Assembly: GCF_041080625.1 (NCBI RefSeq)
Contig: NZ_CP163518.1
Coordinates: forward strand, 2,170,001-2,234,000
Length of the DNA: 64,000 nucleotides
Source: Streptomyces sp. CG1
GTDB lineage: Bacteria > Actinomycetota > Actinomycetes > Streptomycetales > Streptomycetaceae
Reading direction: 5' to 3'
Positions 8,194 through 17,243 of this stretch are shown piece by piece (position 1 is the stretch's first letter; each line of letters opens with the position of its first letter). The translations under genes were made by a program, and so were the position numbers. Below the pieces are notes generated by a model, which was not told the DNA's origin, searched no databases, and saw only the letters and a program-made list of their open reading frames with translations.

Positions 8194-8643
8194 TTACCTC
8201 ACCAGGAGGTCCAGCAGACGTTCCGTTTCGGCCGCCGGATCGGTGGTCAGGCCGGTGTGCACGGGACCGGGCTGGACGACGGTGGAGCGGGGCGCGATCA
8301 CCCAGCGGTAGCGCCGCCCGGCGTCGTCCCGGGCCGCCTGTCCGGCCGCCTCCCCGCCCGCGCAGTGCCGCTCGATCGCACCGAGCGCGGCCCGCACCCC
8401 GGCCACATCGGCCTCCGGATCGAGGGCGAGCAGCCGAGCCTCGTCGAGATGGGTGCGGGCCCCGACGTAGGCCTGGGCCCGGCAGTAGACGACGACGCCC
8501 GCGTTGATGCACTCGCCGCGCTCGACACGCGGTACGACCCGCAGCAGCGCGTACTCGAACACATCCCGGTCGCCGCCCTGGCCCGCCCGGGTGATGTGGC
8601 GCTCGGTCACATGTCCGGCCATGTGGATATGGGTCTCGCTCAC
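8194..8643 (-). CDS. DUF3037 protein, partner of HipA-like kinase
   Basis: A 149-aa protein from a GTG at 8643 that overlaps the stop of the HipA-like gene by 4 bp (GTGA). The core, FEYALLRVVPRVERGECINAG followed by a VVYCRAQ strand, is the DUF3037 signature. The C-terminus carries RYRWVIAPRST and TGLTTDP. DUF3037 genes are commonly found next to HipA-like kinase genes, and the tight overlap here implies translational coupling and a shared task. No biochemical role is known to me. An antitoxin or substrate role is conceivable but untested. Confidence 0.85.
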   Translation of the reverse strand: MSETHIHMAGHVTERHITRAGQGGDRDVFEYALLRVVPRVERGECINAGVVVYCRAQAYVGARTHLDEARLLALDPEADVAGVRAALGAIERHCAGGEAAGQAARDDAGRRYRWVIAPRSTVVQPGPVHTGLTTDPAAETERLLDLLVR

Positions 8644-9404
8644 TTGCCCTCCTCGATGCCGGTGATGCGCTCGGCGATGACGGCCGCCCGGGCGAGCAGG
8701 GGCCGCGCATAGGCCCGGCGCAGGTCGTCGGGGGTGTCGAAGCCGGGTTCGGCGGCCAGCCAGGCGTCCGGGACCTCGGCGGTGACCTCGGCGAGCAGGT
8801 CCTCGGTGACCCTCGGTGCCAGTTCGGCCGCGGCGGCGGTGACGTCCGGGGCGAAGCGGGCGAGGGCGTGGTCGGAGGCGTCGTAGGGGCGGGCCGCGGA
8901 GGCTTCGACGGAGGGCCAGTTGTGGTGCCAGATCATCGTGGCGCCGTGGTCGATGAGCCACAGCTCGCCGCGGTGCACCAGGAGGTTGGGGTTGCGCCAG
9001 GAGCGGTCCACGTTGTTGATCAGCGCGTCGAACCAGACGATCCGGCCGGCCTCCTCGGGGCCTGCCGGGAAGGCGAGCGGGTCGTAGCCGAGGGCGCCGG
9101 AGAGGAAGTCCATGCCGAGGTTGCTGCCCCCGCTGGACCGCAGCAGGTCCTGCACCTGCTGCTCGGGCTCACCGAGTCCGAGGACCGGGTCGAGGTGGAG
9201 GGTGACCAGCCGGGGCATCCGGAATCCGAGGCGGCGGGCGAGTTCACCGCACACCACCTCGGCGACCAGGGTCTTACGGCCCTGTCCGGCGCCGGTGAAC
9301 TTCATGACGTAGGTCCCGAAGTCGTCGGCCTCGACGAGCCCCGGCAGCGAGCCCCCCTCACGCAGCGGCGTGATGTAGCGGGTCGCAGTGACTTCTTTTA
9401 GCAT
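8640..9404 (-). CDS. HipA-like Ser/Thr kinase; integration target gene
   Basis: A 254-aa single-domain HipA-like protein, shorter than E. coli HipA. Residues 32-44 (YVMKFTGAGQGRK) contain a probable ATP-binding Lys35. NNVDRSWRNPN (about 130-140) holds the catalytic Asp133, and LIDHG holds the metal-binding Asp152. It is coupled to a DUF3037 gene. Codons 7-34 lie in the 82-bp direct repeat that ends the neighbouring mobile element, so the first codons and the upstream region now come from the element. Codons 1-6 differ from the displaced original only at synonymous sites. The gene stays intact but must use a new promoter. Confidence 0.88.
   Translation of the reverse strand: MLKEVTATRYITPLREGGSLPGLVEADDFGTYVMKFTGAGQGRKTLVAEVVCGELARRLGFRMPRLVTLHLDPVLGLGEPEQQVQDLLRSSGGSNLGMDFLSGALGYDPLAFPAGPEEAGRIVWFDALINNVDRSWRNPNLLVHRGELWLIDHGATMIWHHNWPSVEASAARPYDASDHALARFAPDVTAAAAELAPRVTEDLLAEVTAEVPDAWLAAEPGFDTPDDLRRAYARPLLARAAVIAERITGIEEGK
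9305..9386. other. attL: left copy of 82-bp direct repeat
   Basis: All 82 bases match 40262-40343 in the same orientation. The repeat covers codons 7-34 of the HipA-like gene. To the right the match continues as diverged, synonymous sequence up to the start codon (9404). This is what is expected when an attP carries its own version of the target gene's 5' end and rebuilds the gene on integration. Confidence 0.9.
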
Positions 9405-9480
9405 TTTTCCAGGCAGTCCGTCTCTTCAGCCTTGCAATCCACGGCCGACTTCGGAGAGGCGCAGCACCAAGAATCGCCCG

Positions 9481-10032
9481 TCAACGGCCCTTGGGAGAAT
9501 CTGGGGAGTTTCGAACGGCATGCAGATTCCCCTGCCTCCCCAGCAGTCCATCAATGACCGTTCGCCCCTTGCTTCCGGCCTCCGGCATGAAGTGAGCATA
9601 GTAACCGAGGGTGATCGCCGGCGAGGAGTGCCCGAGCCACCGCGCCAAGGTCACGACGGACTCTCCCGCCTCCAGCATGATCGAGGCATAGGTGTGCCGC
9701 AGCACGTGGAAGCCGTCCTTCGGGGCCGCCGCCCACTCCGCCACCGAGGGAGAGGAGTTGAAGCGCCACGTCGAAACGTTCCCACCAGTGGAAGGTGGAG
9801 CTTCCGTGGGGGAAGCCGGAGGGGCAGAGGAGGAAGTTCTCCCTGCTGCTCACCACGCGACTCGGCAACGCCGTCGCGGTGAACACGTGGAACACCTACA
9901 CCTGGAAGCCTGCGTTGGCCGAGGCCGGCATCATCCCGCCGCGCGCCGAGGGAGCGAAACCCTGGCCCCGGTATGCCGGCGACCTTGTACCGCTTCCCCT
10001 TACCGTATCGGGTTGGTGCGGGAGTCGGCCTG
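9481..10032 (-). pseudogene. Tyrosine recombinase, scrambled by internal inversion
   Basis: Three pieces of one integrase lie in the wrong relation. The minus strand at 9481-9744 encodes the C-terminal catalytic part: HVLRHTYASIMLEAGES (HxLRH box), WLGHSSPAITLGYYAHF with the nucleophile Tyr region, and a normal tail. The plus strand at about 9752-9990 encodes the preceding part (ELKRHVETFPPV, a frameshift, then VELPWGKPEGQRRKF, LLTTRLGNAV and WKPALAEAGIIPPR). A short N-terminal piece (RYGKGKRYKV) is back on the minus strand near 9985-10030. The middle domain is missing. Orientation and deletion make it non-functional. It faces attL, as the original gene would have. Confidence 0.85.
9493..9509 (+). 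repeat. 17-bp repeat near attL (possible integrase arm site)
   Basis: GGGAGAATCTGGGGAGT occurs here and at 40100-40116 in the same orientation, 107 bp inside the left core and 146 bp inside the right core. The pair would flank the core in a circular attP, like arm-type sites. Confidence 0.5.
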
Positions 10033-10259
10033 CTCCTGCTCTCGGACCCAGGCGTCGAGGGCTTCGAGCCGGTACATGACGCGGCGGCGTGGGCCCATGC
10101 GGAAGCTCGGCGGTCCCTGCCGCCGGTGACGCCAGACGTAGAGGGTGTGGGGGAAAGGCCGAGATACTCGGCAGCGTGCTTCACTGTCAGAAACGCCGCA
10201 CGTACGGCGCCCGGGGAAGCCGAGCCAGCGGAGGGGACAAACGAAGGTCGTGCAGGCAT
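10000..10259 (-). pseudogene. Excisionase-like helix-turn-helix protein, frameshifted
   Basis: A start at 10259 reads to FLTVKHAAEYLGLSP, the first helices of an excisionase/MerR-like winged HTH. The reading then continues in another frame as HTLYVWRHRRQGPPSFRMG and YRLEALDAWVREQE, the wing and last helix. The shift falls in a run of five G (about 10148-10152). The joined product would be about 86 aa, normal for helper excisionases that sit directly upstream of the integrase, as here. Confidence 0.75.
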
Positions 10260-10423
10260 CGGTGGTTTTCTGTGAGGTGCGGGAGGGAGCGGGGCGGGTG
10301 GGCGCAGGACGGTTCTCCGCCCACCCGTTGGTGTGGAGAAACAGGAAGGGATTTCGCGGATGAGCCGCCGGTGCGCGCCGAGCTACGGTCGGCGCCCCAT
10401 GTCGGTCATGGCGAAGGCGGCTT

Positions 10424-11084
10424 CTATGAGGTCGTAGGAAACTTCGCCCGACGCTTGGAAGCAGTGGGGAAAGCGCCGAGCAAGCGTGGGGGCGCTGACG
10501 CAACGCGCTCAGCCACCATGGAGACCTCCCATGCGGTGCGGTATCCGCTCAGCCAGGTCGAGATGCAGGCATCCCGGAGGGCGGAGACAGTCCTGCCGAG
10601 TGGCGAGTCGATCTCATGCTCTTCCAGGACTGCCTCCCGCGCTTGGCGCCATGCTCTGCGGTAGACCGAACCGGACAACGGCCGACCGTCGTCGCGGGTG
10701 AACAGCGCATCGTCCGGGCTAAGGCCGCGCCGGCCGATCTCACCCCTCAGGACCGCCGCGAGCTCGACACACGCCGGCACGACCCGCGGCGCACCCGCGC
10801 CCTCCGACTCCTGGTCCGCATCCCTGGGATGGCGGAGGCGAATCACCAGATCGCCGGAACCTTCTTCGGGCAGATGCGTATCACGAACCCTGAGGGCAAG
10901 GGGCCTCCTTCGGCCTCAGCGCGGCAAAGGCAATGGCTGACAGGAAAGCATGCGACGGACCTCCGTTCTGGGGGTGTTGCCCGATCCAGTCCAACAGGTC
11001 GTCACGCTGACGATCTGACAGCAGGAACCGTTCATCAACGATGGCGGCACACAAAGGCGGAACCTCCTCGCACTCGGGATGCAC
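10424..11084 (-). pseudogene. Second tyrosine recombinase, frameshifted remnant
   Basis: Minus-strand reading gives VDERFLLSDRQRDDLLDWIG and AFLSAIAFAALRPKEA (11084 to about 10893), then in a new frame DTHLPEEGSGDLVIRLRHPR, PRVVPACVELAAVLR, GRPLSGSVYRRAWRQAREAV and VSALRDACISTWLSG. This is the catalytic domain of a different actinobacterial site-specific integrase family. The region of the Tyr nucleophile is not recognisable after about 10530, and the N-terminal arm domain is absent. Length is about half of normal. Confidence 0.75.
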
Positions 11085-11188
11085 TTGCTACGCGGCGTCG
11101 ATCCGCTACAAGACGCTCCGGTACTCACGGTGTCGTCCGCGATCCTTTACCCCACTCCTTTCCAGTGGGCAGGCGCTGAACGTGGGCG

Positions 11189-14100
11189 TCAGTTCCTGTC
11201 AGGTAGCAGGAAAGCGCGGCGCTCCTCGGCGCTGAGTTCCCGGAAGACCCGCCGGCGGGCGCGGCGCAGCAGGCCGTCGATGTCGTGATCGGCCATCGTC
11301 CAGACGCGTACGGTGCGGTCGCGGGAGGCGGTCGCCAGCCGTGAGCCGTCCGGGTGCCAGGCGAGGCCGCTCACCCGGTCGGCGTGAACGCCGAGTACCG
11401 CGGTCTGGGTGGCGCTGTCCGGGTCCCAGAGCCGGACCGTGCGGTCCTGGGACACGGACGCGATGCAGGTGCCGTCGGGCGACCAGGCAACGTCCTGGAC
11501 CCGCTCCTCGTGGCCGGCCATGACGGCGAGTTCGGTGCCTTCGAAGGGGTCCCACAGGCGGATCGTGTGGTCGCGGGAGCCGGTGACGAGGCGGTGGCCG
11601 TCGGGTGACCAGTGGACCTTCCAGACGTAGTCCAGGTGACCGTGCAGGGTGGTGACGGCGGTGCCGTCGGTGGTGTCCCAGACGATGGCGGTGCGGTCCG
11701 TGCTGGACGTGGCGAGATAGCGGCTCTCCGGTGACCAGGCCGTACCGCCGATCCAGTCCTCGTGGCGCCGCAGGATGTGGACGGTCGCACCGGTGGCGGC
11801 GTCCCAGACGCGGGCTGTGCCGTCGCGGGATCCGGTGGCGATGCGGGTGCCGTCAGGGGACCAGGAGACGTGGAACAGCTCCTCGGTGTGTCCGGCCAGG
11901 TTGATGTCATCGTCGCTGCCGTCCTCCCGCCACACGACGGCCGCGCCATCGCGCAGGGCGATGACCAGACGGGTGCCGTCGGGGGACCAGGCCGCATCGG
12001 ACACCTCACCGCCGTGCCACCCGCCGGTCGTACGGCCGGTGGCGAAGTCCCGGATGCTCAGGGAGCCGTCCTGGTAGACGGAGGCGATGGACGTCCCATC
12101 GGGCGACCAGGCGACGCGGAGGACCGCGCCATCGCGGTCGCTGAAGACGTTGGTGGTTTCGGTGACGTTCCACACGGCCGCGGTCCGGTCGCGGGAGGTG
12201 GTCGCCAGCCGCTTCCCGTCGGGAGACCAGGCGATGCCGTAGATGGTGTCGGCGTGCCCGGTGAGCCGGACCTCGCCTTCGGTCCCATCGAGGCTCCAGA
12301 CCCAGGCCGTACGGTCCGCGTCACCACCGGCGAGGCGCGTGCCGTCCGGTGACCAGGCCAGGGAGTTGATGACCTCCGGGCTCTCCAGCGTCCGCTGCGC
12401 CTGCCAGCTGCCGGTGTCCCAGATCCGTATGGTTCGGTCACCGGAGGCCGAGGCGAGCCAGCGGCCGTCCGGCGACCACCGGATCGACTCGACGTTGTTC
12501 CGGTGGTCGGTGAGCACTGTGACGACGGCTGCGGTGGCCGCGGCCCAGACCCGTACCGTGCCGTCTTCTCCGCCGCTGGCCACGTGTTTCCCGTCAGGTG
12601 ACCACGTCACGCTCCAGACCATGCGCTGGTGCCCGCGCAGCACTGCGGATTCGGCGTAGGTGTCGGCGTCCCAGATCCGCACGGCGCAGTCGCTGCCGAC
12701 CGACGCGAGGCGGCTGCCGTCAGGCGACCAGGCGACACCGCCGACCCCCTCCTCCCGGTCGCCGGTCGCCGCCGTGTGGCGCAGGACGGCCCGTTCGGCC
12801 CAGGTGTCGGAGGACCAGACGCGCATGGTGGCGTCCCTGCAGCCGGCCGCTAGCCTGCGTCCGTCGGGGGACCAGGCCACCCCCTGTACCCAGGCGCCGT
12901 CCCCCGCAAGCACCACCGGTTGGTCGTCGCGGTCCGGACGCCACACCCGTACGGTGCCGTCGTCGCTGGACACGGCCAGCCGCAGCCCGTCCGGCGACCA
13001 GGCCGCCCCGGACGCGCCGCGTTCGAAGCCGCGCAGCACGGCTCGCAGCCGTGAGGCGCCCAGGGCCGTGTGCAGCGCCTGGACCGCGCCGGGTGTGGCC
13101 GCGCACTCCTCGACCGCCGCAAGGGCGGCGAGCACGGCGGTCTCCGGCTCCGTGTCGAGGCTTGCGAGGGCCCGGACGGCCACCGCGTCCGCGGCACGTT
13201 CCATCGTCGCCCGGTCCGCCCGTAGCGACCGGTCCACAAACTCCTCGACCAGTGGCGTCGCGCCGACCGTCCGCGAGGACTGCGCCAGCCACCGCCGGGC
13301 GACAGACAGCCGTTCCCCGGTGAGGAGGTAGGCGTCCTGGCGCTCCGCGTGGTCCCAGTCCTGTGCCCAGCGTTCCAGCTCAGTGCGGCGGCGCAGGTCC
13401 TCGATACGGGCGACGACCGCTTGGCGCAGCGGCGCCCACTGGCGGAACAGCGCCTCGTGGGCCACGTCCAGGACGCCCCCGTCGCCGGTGAGCAGGCGTC
13501 CGGCGACAAAGGCGTCGGCGACCTCCTGTTCCCGCGGGGTGAGGTCGGTACGGCGGACCCGGCGGCGGGTGGCTTCGTTGCGGTCGATGGTGACGAACCG
13601 CAGCAGGGTGGGGATCACGGGTGCGTCCGCCAGCTCGCCGGTGATCTGGTCGGCTCGCTCGGACAGGGCCCCGGCGACGCCGCCGAGGGCGCGGTAGGCT
13701 TCCTCGGTCACCGTCCCGCCGGACCCTCCGGCGCGCAGGTACAGCTCTTGGAGGGTGTAGGCGAGCAGCGGCAGCGCGTCGCCTCCGCCGCATTCATCGA
13801 CCATGCGGGCCACGACGCCAGGTGCGAAGGTCAGCCCGGCCTGCTCGGCGGGCTTTTCGATGACCTCATACAGCGCGTCCCGGGCGAGTGCGCCGACGAC
13901 GGCCGGGTTACGCACCAGCTCGGCGAAACCGGACTCCAGGAACCCGGTGAGGAAGTCCGAGCGCAAGGTGGCCACCATCCACAGCCGCGAGTCATGCCGC
14001 AGCGCGTCGCATACGGCGGTGAGGAACGCGTCCCGCTCCTCGCGGCCGGACAGGGTGAGCAACTCCTCCAGCTGGTCGATCACCAGCAACGCAGGTCGTT

Positions 14101-14635
14101 CGTCGGGAAGTTGGGCCAGCCGCCGTTGCAAGGTGCCGACCGGGTCCACACCGGGCGAGAAGAGTACCGCGACCGTCCAGCGCCCCCGCCGCCGGGCCAG
14201 CGTCGGCAGCAACCCGGCCCGCACCAGCGAAGACTTGCCGCTGCCCGACGGCCCGACCACGGTCACAAACCGCTGCGCCCGCCCCGGCACCGCCGGATGC
14301 AGCCGCCCGACCAGCTCGGCGATCTCCCGGTCCCGCCCGAAGAAGACGGCCGCATCGTCCTCCGTGAAAGCTTCAAGCCCCGGGTACGGCGGCTGGGCCC
14401 TGTTCCACACCCGGCGCACCGGCGCCGGCCGATCGAGGAGGTGCAGCGCGATCTGGCCCGCGACCAGCAGCACCAGCGCGACGCCGATCAGCGGCACCGA
14501 CCAGTCCCGCAACAGCCGCAGCGCCAGCGGCACATGGTCCGACTGACCGGTCGCGTAGTTCGTCGCGATACCCAACAGGGTCCCGACCAGCATGAGCAGG
14601 ACATCGACCACGAGCTTGATGGGGCGTCGATCCAT
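11189..14635 (-). CDS. Membrane-anchored nSTAND ATPase with 14 WD40 repeats
   Basis: A complete 1148-aa protein. Two hydrophobic segments (about 7-26 and 46-66) suggest a membrane hairpin with the rest in the cytoplasm. PYPGLEAF and FFGRDREIAELVG (84-110) begin the nSTAND1 module. GPSGSGKSS (128-136) is Walker A, and LLVIDQLEELL is Walker B with Glu. A helical domain follows, then 14 WD40 repeats from about residue 545 (most with WSPDG and RVW), enough for two seven-blade propellers. STAND proteins oligomerise when the sensor part binds a ligand. The WD40 part would be the sensor, but no nuclease or protease effector domain is visible. It is intact among decayed genes next to the element end. 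A phage-defence or signalling role is inference. Confidence 0.9.
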   Translation of the reverse strand: MDRRPIKLVVDVLLMLVGTLLGIATNYATGQSDHVPLALRLLRDWSVPLIGVALVLLVAGQIALHLLDRPAPVRRVWNRAQPPYPGLEAFTEDDAAVFFGRDREIAELVGRLHPAVPGRAQRFVTVVGPSGSGKSSLVRAGLLPTLARRRGRWTVAVLFSPGVDPVGTLQRRLAQLPDERPALLVIDQLEELLTLSGREERDAFLTAVCDALRHDSRLWMVATLRSDFLTGFLESGFAELVRNPAVVGALARDALYEVIEKPAEQAGLTFAPGVVARMVDECGGGDALPLLAYTLQELYLRAGGSGGTVTEEAYRALGGVAGALSERADQITGELADAPVIPTLLRFVTIDRNEATRRRVRRTDLTPREQEVADAFVAGRLLTGDGGVLDVAHEALFRQWAPLRQAVVARIEDLRRRTELERWAQDWDHAERQDAYLLTGERLSVARRWLAQSSRTVGATPLVEEFVDRSLRADRATMERAADAVAVRALASLDTEPETAVLAALAAVEECAATPGAVQALHTALGASRLRAVLRGFERGASGAAWSPDGLRLAVSSDDGTVRVWRPDRDDQPVVLAGDGAWVQGVAWSPDGRRLAAGCRDATMRVWSSDTWAERAVLRHTAATGDREEGVGGVAWSPDGSRLASVGSDCAVRIWDADTYAESAVLRGHQRMVWSVTWSPDGKHVASGGEDGTVRVWAAATAAVVTVLTDHRNNVESIRWSPDGRWLASASGDRTIRIWDTGSWQAQRTLESPEVINSLAWSPDGTRLAGGDADRTAWVWSLDGTEGEVRLTGHADTIYGIAWSPDGKRLATTSRDRTAAVWNVTETTNVFSDRDGAVLRVAWSPDGTSIASVYQDGSLSIRDFATGRTTGGWHGGEVSDAAWSPDGTRLVIALRDGAAVVWREDGSDDDINLAGHTEELFHVSWSPDGTRIATGSRDGTARVWDAATGATVHILRRHEDWIGGTAWSPESRYLATSSTDRTAIVWDTTDGTAVTTLHGHLDYVWKVHWSPDGHRLVTGSRDHTIRLWDPFEGTELAVMAGHEERVQDVAWSPDGTCIASVSQDRTVRLWDPDSATQTAVLGVHADRVSGLAWHPDGSRLATASRDRTVRVWTMADHDIDGLLRRARRRVFRELSAEERRAFLLPDRN

Positions 14636-15210
14636 AGATCGACAACTTAGCTGTCAGCGAGGCCGAGATGGGCAGATCCTCATAACAGCCTGGGGCCGCT
14701 GCATGTCCACTTCGCCGAAGAATCACAGCTCGGCAGGCTCCAGAACCTTCACCACCCCACAGCCGCGCCGCAAGGTTCAGGCGAGCAGGGCGCTGACCCC
14801 AGGTTAGCGAAACCGGCGATCAACCAGACCATAGAACCTCACTCGCTGTCAGGAGCTCGACCGAGGAGTGACCACTGGTTGTCAGCAAACAACCGACGCC
14901 GCCGTTGTCAACCGCACGCGGCTTCCAGAGTTTCGCCAGGAAACCCTGCCAACGAAACCGCGGAACCTACATGTGTTGTAGACCGTATGAAGCGGCCGTT
15001 CTGAGCTGTGCCTGAGGTCGGCTGCCGCACCGAAGACCAGCCGCGATTCTTCCAAGGTCTGACGGCAACGTCGTGAGCGACTGGCTGCGCGATATGTCCC
15101 GTGCCGTGTCGGGACTGGCCGTTGCGTGACGCTGCGAAGCGTCGGGTTCCACGGGCCCGAGGGTGGTGCGGTGCTCTCCTCTCCGCTGTCGTCGGGGTGG
15201 TGGCCGGCCG
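14636..15210. other. Intergenic, no gene recognised
   Basis: No coding sequence can be supported. The part near 14876-14925 has short inverted repeats of GGTTGTCA/ACAACC type, and the right half probably belongs to the end of the IS1380 remnant. The nSTAND promoter should lie in the left part. Confidence 0.5.
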
Positions 15211-15681
15211 TCAGGTGAGGGCCGGAAGCTGGGTGGCCGGCTGCCAGGCGGTGGTGAATGCGTGTGCCCAGGGCCAGGTGCGGTCGAGGTGCAGGGTGCG
15301 CCTGCGGGCGTGGGCGGTGAGCCGGGCGGGCAGGTGGTAGAGCTTCGTGCGGATCGTCTCCGGCTCCGCGGCGGCGAGTTCGGGCTCGTCGTGCAGGAGG
15401 AGGAGCCGGGTCCATGCGTCGAGGTCGGCGGCGATCGTGGCGGCCAGTACCCAGGCGGCGTTCATCTGCCAGGACTTCGATGGCAGCAGCCCGAGGCCGA
15501 TCCGCTTGATCGCTTTGACGCGGCCCTCGACCTCGGCGTGATCACGGTAGAGGGCGTCGCCGAACCACACCTGCCCGGAGCCCGGCACCCCGGAAAGTCC
15601 CTGGTGGGCGGGGATGTTCGTGGCGATGATCTGATAGCGCCAGCCGGTGCGCTTCTCGAAGACGGTCACCTGCGGGCACTG
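15211..15681 (-). pseudogene. IS1380-family transposase, C-terminal fragment
   Basis: About 156 codons read VTVFEKRTGWRYQIIATNIP, YRDHAEVEGRVKAIKRIGLG, LPSKSWQMNAAWVLAATIAA and the usual C-terminus to a stop at 15211. This matches the last third of IS1380 DDE transposases, including the catalytic Glu region (HAEVEGR). The N-terminal two thirds are gone, replaced by an IS701 remnant on the other strand. Confidence 0.75.
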
Positions 15682-16605
15682 ATGCTGGACGGGCGGCGGA
15701 AGTCGATCCAGCCGATGGCTGAACGGCTGCCGGACGGCAACGAGCAGAACCTGCAGCAGTTCGTGAACCAGTCGACGTGGGATCCGGTGCCGGTGCGGCG
15801 GCGGATCGCCAAGCGGATGGTGCCGCTGATCGGCCCGGATGCGTGGGCGGTCGACGATGTGGCGTTTCCCCAAGGACGGGAAGATGTCGGTGGCGGTCGC
15901 GCGCCAGTATTGCGGGGCGCTGGGCAAGCGGGCCAACTGCCAGGTCGCGGTGAGCGTGTACGCGGTCTCCGATGCCGCGCCCTGTCCGTTGCAGTGGCGC
16001 ATGTTCGTGCCCGAGGAGTGGGCGGGCGATTCGGTACGGCGGCACAAGGCCGGCATTCCGAAGGAGGTCGGGCATCGGGAGAAGTGGCGCCTGGCACTGG
16101 ACGCCCTGGACGAACCGGCCGGGTGGGGCCTGGTGCCGCCGGTGGTGGTGGCCGATGCCGGCTACGGCCAGAACGCAGACTTCTGCGACGGTCTGGAGGG
16201 CCGGGGCATCGGCTATGTCGTTGCCATCCGCTCGGATGTGACCGTCCACCCGCACGACGTCCAGCCGGTCACGCCGGCGTGGTCCGGCAACGGCCGCAAG
16301 CCGCAGCCCCGCTACCGCGACAAGCCGTCCTCGGTGGCCGCCCTGGCCACCGGCCAGGGCGGCAGGCGTTCACCGAAGTGACCTGGCGTGAAGGCTCCCG
16401 CGGGCCGATGACCTCGCGCTTTCTTGCCCTGCGGGTGCGGCCGGCCGGGGTGCGGGCCCGACGTCTGGCCCGGACCGCCGCCACCGCGCGAGTGGGCTGC
16501 TGGGACGGTGTCCTGCCCGAGGCGACGCTGCTGGTCGAATGGCCCGAGCAGGCCGAAGAACCCACCGACTACTGGCTGTCCAACCGACCCGCCGATAGTC
16601 CGCTG
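15665..16605 (+). pseudogene. IS701-family transposase remnant with two frameshifts
   Basis: Plus-strand pieces in order: LMLDGRRKSIQPMAERL, then AWAVDDVAFPKDGK across a frameshift in a C run (about 15868), ARQYCGALGKRANCQVAVSV, KWRLALDALDEPAGWGLVPP, VVVADAGYGQNADF, a second frameshift near 16365, and TEVTWREGSRGPMTSRFLAL to WPEQAEEPTDYWLSNRPAD. The DDE core is recognisable, but the N-terminus and the C-terminal HDYRELK block are missing. It abuts the IS1380 remnant head to head. Confidence 0.75.
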
Positions 16606-16784
16606 GCCGAATTCTTCGAGCAGACCGTCCAGCTCCTCGAGTTGTTCACCGCCCGCCGAAGGCTGCGCCCTCCGGGGCTCGTGAGGACATCGTCGTCGAC
16701 GGCGAGTGCGTGATGACCGGCCCCTGGCTGGCCAATGCACGCTCCAAGAAGCGTGCCGGTCAACTCGCCCCGGACCCCGTCTGA
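16606..16784 (+). pseudogene. Fragment of an unidentified (phage?) gene
   Basis: Right after the IS701 homology ends, the frame continues as FFEQTVQLLELFTARR. After a one-base shift it reads EDIVVDGECVMTGPWLANAR and SKKRAGQLAPDPV to a TGA at 16784. Codon usage is coding-like in both parts. The family is not recognised. It may be the 3' end of a phage structural gene. Confidence 0.35.
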
Positions 16785-17241
16785 CGTCACCTCACACGTA
16801 GTTCCTTGCGATGGTGATTTCCCTCAAGGCAGGGAGCGCACACCCCTGGCGGCAGCCGCACCGTGTGAAGTCAGGCCAGCCCGGGCGGCGAAGCCCGCGT
16901 TCGCGGCCATAAGAAGTGGGGGCGGCTGCTGGACCGCCTTCGCCTACGACAAGTGGAGCGACTTCACCATCGCCGAGGGCATCACCTGGTTCAACCTCAA
17001 CTGGTGCAGCGACGGCTCGACGGTCACGACCTACGACTACCGCAATGTGGGTGCGCAGGGTCTCCTCGGCTTCCAGTTCACGGGTATCGCCGGCAACTTC
17101 GAGTACAACGCTGGCCGGGAGGCGCGCGAGGCCATCGAGTACCGGTTCAGCTTCGAAGGCAAGCGCTTCTTCGTCTGCGAGCAGCTTCGCGGCGGTGCCA
17201 CCGGCCTGTACTCACACCGGCAGGACTGCAACCTGAGCTGA
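16735..17241 (+). CDS. Secreted-protein-like fragment, function unknown
   Basis: The convincing part runs from about 16920 to the TGA: GGGCWTAFAYDKWSDFTIAE, GITWFNLNWCSDGSTVTTYD and a tail ending RQDCNLS. It is rich in aromatic residues with paired cysteines, like the mature part of small secreted actinomycete proteins. The first about 60 residues from the ATG at 16735 look like unrelated sequence without a signal peptide, so the true N-terminus was probably lost in a rearrangement. Most likely a truncated pseudogene. Confidence 0.4.
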   Translation: MHAPRSVPVNSPRTPSDVTSHVVPCDGDFPQGRERTPLAAAAPCEVRPARAAKPAFAAIRSGGGCWTAFAYDKWSDFTIAEGITWFNLNWCSDGSTVTTYDYRNVGAQGLLGFQFTGIAGNFEYNAGREAREAIEYRFSFEGKRFFVCEQLRGGATGLYSHRQDCNLS

Positions 17242-17243
17242 CC

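Noticed and set aside
16735..17241. Intact secreted protein starting at 16735
   Set aside because: The first 60 residues lack a signal peptide and family resemblance; only the C-terminal part is convincing.
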